Part shown: piece by piece, positions 45,945-49,958 of the stretch
Layout: each line of letters starts with the position of its first letter
Numbering within the stretch: position 1 is the stretch's first letter
From: an uncultured Prevotellaceae bacterium
Lineage (GTDB): Bacteria > Bacteroidota > Bacteroidia > Bacteroidales > Bacteroidaceae
DNA: 49,958 nt
Direction of reading: 5' to 3'
Assembly: GCA_900318775.1 (NCBI GenBank)
Contig: ONLY01000021.1
Span: 1 to 49,958 of the forward strand
The notes under the pieces: model-generated
Databases searched by the model: none
Told to the model about the DNA's origin: nothing
What the model saw: only the letters and a program-made list of their open reading frames with translations
Position numbers and translations under genes: made by a program

Positions 45945-46679
45945 ATGAATAATAAAGCACTCGTGATTCTTTTAATTATAGCTGTTACCATGACAACTTC
46001 TTGCTCTAATCGTAAGGTAAACGAGGTCGAGCTATATGGAAACACATTTATATGTATTATGGATTTTGATGATTATGATGTCCCAGATGATTGGAAAGAA
46101 TATGATTTAATGGATGGAGCATGTAGTATCATGATGCCTCCTAACATACGACAGACAAAGATGGATGGATGGAATGTAATTGATGAAAAAAGAGGTACAA
46201 ACTTTTCTTATGTGGATACAGTTTGCTATGAGAATGATAGTGTTGATTGGGGAAGATTCCTAACAGAACAGAAGAAAGAGCATTATTATGTTCGGGTATA
46301 TATTGACTATATGAGGGGAACAGCTGGTACTTTTGCTAAGCCTCAAGACGATGTTTATAATGTTGATGTAATGCGACAGCTTGAGCAAATGGCATATGAT
46401 GAGGTTGAAGACAAAGATTTGATTTTGAATGGTCCTTTTGTTGATATGTTTCCTACGAATAGGTGGAATCGGGATAAAGTTGTTCCAGAATATGCAAATA
46501 TATTGGATACTTATTATCGGAGAAAAGGCTTGACTGGTGACGGTCCTGTTTCAGTGCATATTTTCATTATACAGAATTATGACAAGGCTATTAAAATGAT
46601 GATGGCTTATCATGATAAAGACTCTTTGGAATTCAAGGATTTGTTTAAATCAATAAAAACATTCAAATGGAAAAAATAA
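45945..46679 (+). CDS. lipoprotein of unknown function
   Basis: About 244 residues from MNNKALVILLIIAVTMTTSC; the lipobox is TTSC with cysteine near residue 20. An ATG at 45939 would add two residues. The mature part has many acidic and aromatic residues (DFDDYDVPDDWKEYDLMDGA, YYVRVYIDYMRG). I do not recognise a family. It is AT-rich relative to the genes before 45622 and is linked to the next gene by a 13-base overlap. Confidence 0.7.
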   Translation: MNNKALVILLIIAVTMTTSCSNRKVNEVELYGNTFICIMDFDDYDVPDDWKEYDLMDGACSIMMPPNIRQTKMDGWNVIDEKRGTNFSYVDTVCYENDSVDWGRFLTEQKKEHYYVRVYIDYMRGTAGTFAKPQDDVYNVDVMRQLEQMAYDEVEDKDLILNGPFVDMFPTNRWNRDKVVPEYANILDTYYRRKGLTGDGPVSVHIFIIQNYDKAIKMMMAYHDKDSLEFKDLFKSIKTFKWKK

Positions 46680-47590
46680 ATGAAATGATGACGAAGAAAT
46701 CATATAGAAATCTTTCTGTCTTTATCTATATTTCAGCATTTCTATCTTTTATAAGTGTTCTGCTTGGTTCTGCTTGGTTTTTTCTTTTTATCATATTAAT
46801 GAATCTATTAGGGTATCGCTTAGTTTGCAAGAAATATAGGCAGAATTTTACATTGTTAGTAAAAGATGATACGAATGATATGGTTATGCTGTATTTATGT
46901 AAAATTGGGGGATGCTATTTAATGGCTTTCCTTCTCACTTTTTTTATGAGGGAGGACATTCAGACATATGATGAAATGAAGATTCGGTTGTTGACTTTCA
47001 TGGTGATTTTGTTTGCAATTACTCCTAGTGTGAAGAAAGGAGTACGAAACATTCAAGATAAATATAAGTATAGCATGATAAATAAAAAGAATTCAATTCT
47101 TCTTGAAGAAGAAAAGAAACGTATACACCCTACCGAATTGGATAAAAAATCACAACGGCGATTCACGTCTGTTTTTACTCTTCTGAAAAAGCATTATTCT
47201 ATGGTGAACACCATTCTTCCGATTTTTTTCCTCATGATAATATACACAATCCCAATTGCCGGTGATGATTATTACATATATGACTGTATGGAAGATTTTG
47301 AAGGTGTTTTTTTAGCCTTTCTGTTTTTCCCAATTACAATTATAATTGTTAACTGGGTTTATAAGGTTTTCCAAATCCGTTTACAAGTTTTATATGTTAT
47401 CAACATAGTACTTTATGCGCTCGTTATTTTAAACTTTTTGTTCTTTTTTGCTAAGTATGAATTTGTTTCTTTCATGCTTGTTCCAATGTTGTTTGCTTTG
47501 TTTATGGTATTTCTTTCCAAATCTCTCATAGATAATGTGACAGCATTGAATAATGAGATAGATATTGATAAAAATGATATAAATACATAA
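46667..47590 (+). CDS. membrane protein of unknown function
   Basis: Up to 307 residues; the first ATG overlaps the lipoprotein gene by 13 bases, and ATGs at 46685 and 46688 are alternatives. About six to seven hydrophobic segments fall in two groups: N-terminal (about 20-60, 85-120) and C-terminal (about 180-205, 220-300), separated by a charged segment (LEEEKKRIHPTELDKKSQRR). Codon use is AT-rich. The lipoprotein plus membrane protein pairing suggests a common envelope role; nothing more can be said. Confidence 0.65.
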   Translation: MEKINEMMTKKSYRNLSVFIYISAFLSFISVLLGSAWFFLFIILMNLLGYRLVCKKYRQNFTLLVKDDTNDMVMLYLCKIGGCYLMAFLLTFFMREDIQTYDEMKIRLLTFMVILFAITPSVKKGVRNIQDKYKYSMINKKNSILLEEEKKRIHPTELDKKSQRRFTSVFTLLKKHYSMVNTILPIFFLMIIYTIPIAGDDYYIYDCMEDFEGVFLAFLFFPITIIIVNWVYKVFQIRLQVLYVINIVLYALVILNFLFFFAKYEFVSFMLVPMLFALFMVFLSKSLIDNVTALNNEIDIDKNDINT

Positions 47591-47602
47591 TCATAAAGTG
47601 GT

Positions 47603-47752
47603 ATGAAATACCTCAATTTAATCCTCTTCGTCCTTCTTCTCCTGTGTCTCCTTCCAATGCCTTACGGTTACTACATGCTTGTCCGTTTCGTGTCGATGGT
47701 GGCATTTGGCGTGATAGCATATCGTTATTATAGCCAGAGCAAGATGGGGTAA
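47603..47752 (+). pseudogene. truncated copy of the DUF6804 gene
   Basis: Encodes 49 residues that match the first 49 of the intact protein at 49010, then stops with TAA directly after the shared segment. By my count the two copies differ at 18 of 147 bases (about 88% identical); most differences are silent and four change residues. It is in the same orientation as the intact copy and 1.4 kb away. Either a remnant left when a cassette was inserted, or a short expressed membrane peptide. Confidence 0.8.
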
Positions 47753-47813
47753 TGGACTTACAGGCACAGTTGTGAATAACTATATAAATAAGAACTTATA
47801 ATTACATATTTTT

Positions 47814-48269
47814 ATGATTAAACTATTACGTTTTATAGGCGCAGTAGTGCTTGCTGTCATATCGTCTGTTGCAATCCGTTATTTGACTTTGCTGTTGTTT
47901 GGAGGAACTGCACACATGATTAGTGAATTTAGTTTCTTGAACCTTGTATTGTATATGGTAGTATTAAGTATTGCCAGTGCAATTCTAAGCTTTGTTGCTC
48001 CATTGTTGATGGGTGGTTTTACCTATACGGTTCAAGGCTCTAAGTTTATTGCCATTGTTGTAATACTCATTTTCATCAACTACTTCGGTGGAGAATGCGC
48101 TTATCTTTTAGGAGAAACTCATTTGGGTTTCTATAGTGAACAAGCACTATGTATGGTCAAGGACGCAGCAGGAGCTTTTTACCAAGTTGGAGCAATCATT
48201 ACTTTAATTATAGAGTTCCTTTGCTATGGCTTTTTATCGCTATTTCTGTTTATAAATCCTAATGAATAA
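47814..48269 (+). CDS. small membrane protein of unknown function
   Basis: A 151-residue protein with four predicted membrane helices (about 5-28, 42-66, 77-97 and 122-147). No family recognised. It is AT-rich, and its stop overlaps the next start by eight bases. It is the first gene in the segment between the truncated and intact DUF6804 copies. Confidence 0.65.
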   Translation: MIKLLRFIGAVVLAVISSVAIRYLTLLLFGGTAHMISEFSFLNLVLYMVVLSIASAILSFVAPLLMGGFTYTVQGSKFIAIVVILIFINYFGGECAYLLGETHLGFYSEQALCMVKDAAGAFYQVGAIITLIIEFLCYGFLSLFLFINPNE

Positions 48270-48633
48270 TGATGATTGCCTTATGTGTTGTCTTATGATT
48301 TTATTATTGCCCTTACTGCCTGCTGCAGGATGGGCATTATACCACTATGAAATATGGTGGGGATTTTACATTTTTGGTGGCTTACTCCTTTTCTGGGGAT
48401 TGCAAGAGATGCTTTTTGACAAGAGTCGTGGCTTTTTCTCTATGTCCAATTGGGAGTTTGATGGTGTCAAGTGCTTTGCCAATGTCCTTTCCAATGTTGC
48501 AAGTTGGATCGTAGGCTGGTGCTTAACAGGTTCTTTTCTTGATGGTCTTATATTGGGTGCGTTTTTTTCACTCCCTGCTTATATGGCAGTCAGTGGAGTG
48601 CTTACTGCTTTATTTGGAAATGGAAGAACATAA
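48262..48633 (+). CDS. small membrane protein of unknown function
   Basis: A 123-residue protein with hydrophobic segments at about 8-27, 33-47 and 75-115, and a cluster of cysteines near the start (CLMCCLM). Translationally coupled to the preceding gene. The two may form one membrane complex; no family recognised. Confidence 0.6.
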   Translation: MNNDDCLMCCLMILLLPLLPAAGWALYHYEIWWGFYIFGGLLLFWGLQEMLFDKSRGFFSMSNWEFDGVKCFANVLSNVASWIVGWCLTGSFLDGLILGAFFSLPAYMAVSGVLTALFGNGRT

Positions 48634-48648
48634 TGAAATTCTTGATAT

Positions 48649-48999
48649 ATGAGTAATAAAGAACCGATGATGAAAGAAGGTATAGATCATTATGAAAGTG
48701 CAACTCGCATAGAGTATACAATTTATGAAGGGATTAAGGAGTTGTGTTTGCACCTATATTCGGGGTTTCTTCCAAGTGCCAAGATGTGGCGAACTCTAGA
48801 AGTAGCATTAATTGAAAATGGTGATAATCCCGATTGGTGTTTTTTCTGTATTCTCTGTCAAAAAAGGAGGGGTGGAGTACGAGAAAAAATGCTTGGAAAT
48901 GCTTACGTGATAATTTTGCGCCCCATTATAAACAATGGCAAAAAATGTATAACAAAACGAACAATGGACAATAATTGTCTTTATTTGATGAAAATATAA
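48649..48999 (+). CDS. hypothetical protein, probably frameshifted
   Basis: As it stands, 116 residues. The first two thirds (YESATRIEYTIYEGIKELCLHL, GDNPDWCFFCILCQK) look like a real soluble protein, but after the A-run at 48860-48865 the frame becomes unconvincing. If the run had seven A instead of six, the frame would continue as KKEGWSTRKNAWKCLRDN, then FAPHYKQWQKMYNKTNNGQ, and stop at 48972-48974, which reads far more like protein. So a one-base deletion (or sequencing error, or slippage switch) is likely. Confidence 0.6.
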   Translation: MSNKEPMMKEGIDHYESATRIEYTIYEGIKELCLHLYSGFLPSAKMWRTLEVALIENGDNPDWCFFCILCQKRRGGVREKMLGNAYVIILRPIINNGKKCITKRTMDNNCLYLMKI

Positions 49000-49009
49000 T
49001 GATTAAGCC

Positions 49010-49300
49010 ATGAAGTACCTCTATTTAATTCTTTCCATTCTCCTTCTCCTGTGTCTCCTTCCAATGCCATACGGCTACTATATGTTAGTCCGTTTTGTGT
49101 CGATGGTGGCATTTGGTGTAATCGCATATCGTTTTTATAGCCAGAGCAAGATGGGGTTGGCGGTCACGTTTGGGGCTCTTGCCGTGCTGTTTCAGCCGAT
49201 TGTGAAGATTGCTCTTGGACGCACCATGTGGAATGTGGTGGATGTGATTGTGGCTGTTCTGCTGTTGGTGCTGTTGGTGAAGGAGAGGAGGGACGAGTGA
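49010..49300 (+). CDS. DUF6804 small membrane protein
   Basis: A 96-residue protein of three to four hydrophobic helices: LILSILLLLCLLPMPYGYYMLVR, FVSMVAFGVIAYRFYSQS, LAVTFGALAVLFQPIVKIALGR and VVDVIVAVLLLVLLV. I recall this as DUF6804, frequent in Bacteroidota, of unknown function. GC content rises again from about base 49155 onward, which fits a native gene after the AT-rich cassette. A truncated copy is at 47603-47752. Confidence 0.75.
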   Translation: MKYLYLILSILLLLCLLPMPYGYYMLVRFVSMVAFGVIAYRFYSQSKMGLAVTFGALAVLFQPIVKIALGRTMWNVVDVIVAVLLLVLLVKERRDE

Positions 49301-49361
49301 TTCCTCATTGGGGAAGGCTGCATTTGTTCTTTTGCTTTTACTTTCAGTGCCATAGTCTTTT

Positions 49362-49410
49362 GATAGTTGATAATTGACAGTTGATAGTTGATAGTTGACA
49401 GTTGAGAATT
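49362..49410. repeat. period-7 array (GATAGTT/GACAGTT), 7 units
   Basis: Units GATAGTT, GATAATT, GACAGTT, GATAGTT, GATAGTT, GACAGTT, GAGAATT. It is the reverse complement of the CAACTGT/CAACTAT family at 5149-5169 and inside nspC. Confidence 0.8.
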
Positions 49411-49513
49411 AGCTCTCTCTTGTGTCGCATTTCGATTGAAATTTTTGCTCCCGTGTGGGCCCGTAATTTTTTTCTAGTAGGAGCGCAAATTTTCGTCTCT
49501 CAGATTGACGTTG

Positions 49514-49521
49514 CAAAGGTA
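49514..49521 (-). promoter_or_regulatory. orphan -7 box
   Basis: CAAAGGTA, TACCTTTG on minus. No gene follows on the minus strand before DUF6804 (which is on plus), and the -33 box is missing. Either a relic or the start of an unrecognised RNA. Confidence 0.3.
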
Positions 49522-49600
49522 CGACAGCGGCATTGCGGTTCTCGAATGTTTTCGCAAAAAAGAATGATGATTTCGAATTTTTTTTTGTGTGCTGACTTGA

Positions 49601-49740
49601 CTGTTACACTTGTTACAGTGTTACAGTTGTCAAACAGGTTTATCAACTCCCTAAAAATACCTCTATATTTATATAAATATAGAGTTTATTTTTGACTCTC
49701 CACAATTGATTTTTGAACTGTAACACTGTAACACTGTAAC
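49601..49740. repeat. inverted pair of period-8 arrays (AACACTGT)
   Basis: GTTACAGTGTTACAGTT at 49612-49628 is the exact reverse complement of AACTGTAACACTGTAAC at 49716-49732; each arm continues with a further partial unit (TGTTACACT at 49602; ACTGTAAC at 49733). The 87 bases between are AT-rich and contain a perfect palindrome. No gene is visible. Confidence 0.8.
49661..49684. repeat. perfect 24-base palindrome
   Basis: CTCTATATTTAT followed by its exact reverse complement. It lies near the centre of the inverted period-8 arrays, so the whole region forms nested symmetry. Confidence 0.85.
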
Positions 49741-49916
49741 GCAATATTGTCTTTGGTAATATGATGATTTTTTCCTGGTCAAGATATTATTATAGATTCG
49801 TATCCCCCCTGATGCCAATGCGTTAAACAAACTTTCATTTCTGCATATTATAAGGGGATTGTCTTAGCCTGAAATACGTTGACTCCTTCTAGGGCTCTTA
49901 AAAGTTAAAAAGAGTT

Positions 49917-49958
49917 ATGAGAAAAGGTCAACATTTTGCACGCGCCTTCAAGCGTGCC
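49917..49958 (+). CDS. possible gene start running off the window
   Basis: ATG at 49917 opens a frame to the window end with 14 codons (MRKGQHFARAFKRA). It is basic and plausible, preceded by AAAAAGAGTT. Too short to identify; it could be chance. The bases 49741-49916 hold nothing I can name. Confidence 0.3.
   Translation, partial: MRKGQHFARAFKRA

Overview
The window reads as chromosomal DNA of a Bacteroidales bacterium, most like Prevotella and relatives. The main evidence is many promoters of the Bacteroidota type (TTTG, about 19 bases, then TAnnTTTG, usually TACCTTTG), a V/A-type ATPase operon containing a DUF2764 gene, a eukaryote-like GT3 glycogen synthase next to a glycogen phosphorylase, Bacteroidota-specific DUF5687 and DUF6804 proteins, and period-7 and period-11 intergenic arrays. 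The assignment rests on reading alone; no database search was run.

Layout. 1-2700 is accessory: a possible gene end, period-11 and period-7 arrays, a 56-bp relic of mscL, and a two-gene RloA/RloB-like (AbiL-like) defence cassette. 2750-7190 holds mscL, a 29-residue lipoprotein ORF, gapA and an ABC-F ATPase. 7324-15126 is the V-type ATPase operon (E, DUF2764, A, B, D, I, K) with a terminator. nspC follows, meeting a large outer-membrane barrel gene tail to tail. 19684-23740 (minus strand) carries two identical tRNA-Asp genes, lptC, a TPR protein and an outer-membrane protein. 23746-30172 (minus) is a lon-tgt-lptG/F-DEAD-box helicase run. The plus strand then carries asnA, ligA, glycogen synthase, glgP, a TPR protein, ftsK, a LolA-like protein and a DUF5687/ABC exporter pair. 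45764-49300 is AT-rich and accessory: a long hairpin, a lipoprotein, small membrane proteins, a frameshifted gene, and a truncated plus an intact copy of a DUF6804 gene. The last 650 bases hold repeats and palindromes and perhaps a gene start at the edge.

How the genes work together. The ATPase is predicted to couple ATP to Na+ (or H+) across the inner membrane; its proteolipid keeps the residues I recall as Na+ ligands in Enterococcus NtpK. LptC, LptG/F, the LolA-like protein and the barrel proteins serve the outer envelope. Glycogen synthase and phosphorylase form a storage pair. Lon, the helicase, Tgt, LigA and FtsK are housekeeping.

Most interesting: both accessory cassettes (about 573-2750 and 47753-49009) are bounded by a partial, same-orientation copy of the intact neighbouring gene (mscL; DUF6804). 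In mscL all four differences are synonymous; in DUF6804 most are. This suggests import from related strains with a piece of the flanking gene. Other points are a coding-region insertion of a period-7 repeat in nspC, intra-operon hairpins in the ATPase operon, and a 139-nt hairpin element at 45764-45902.
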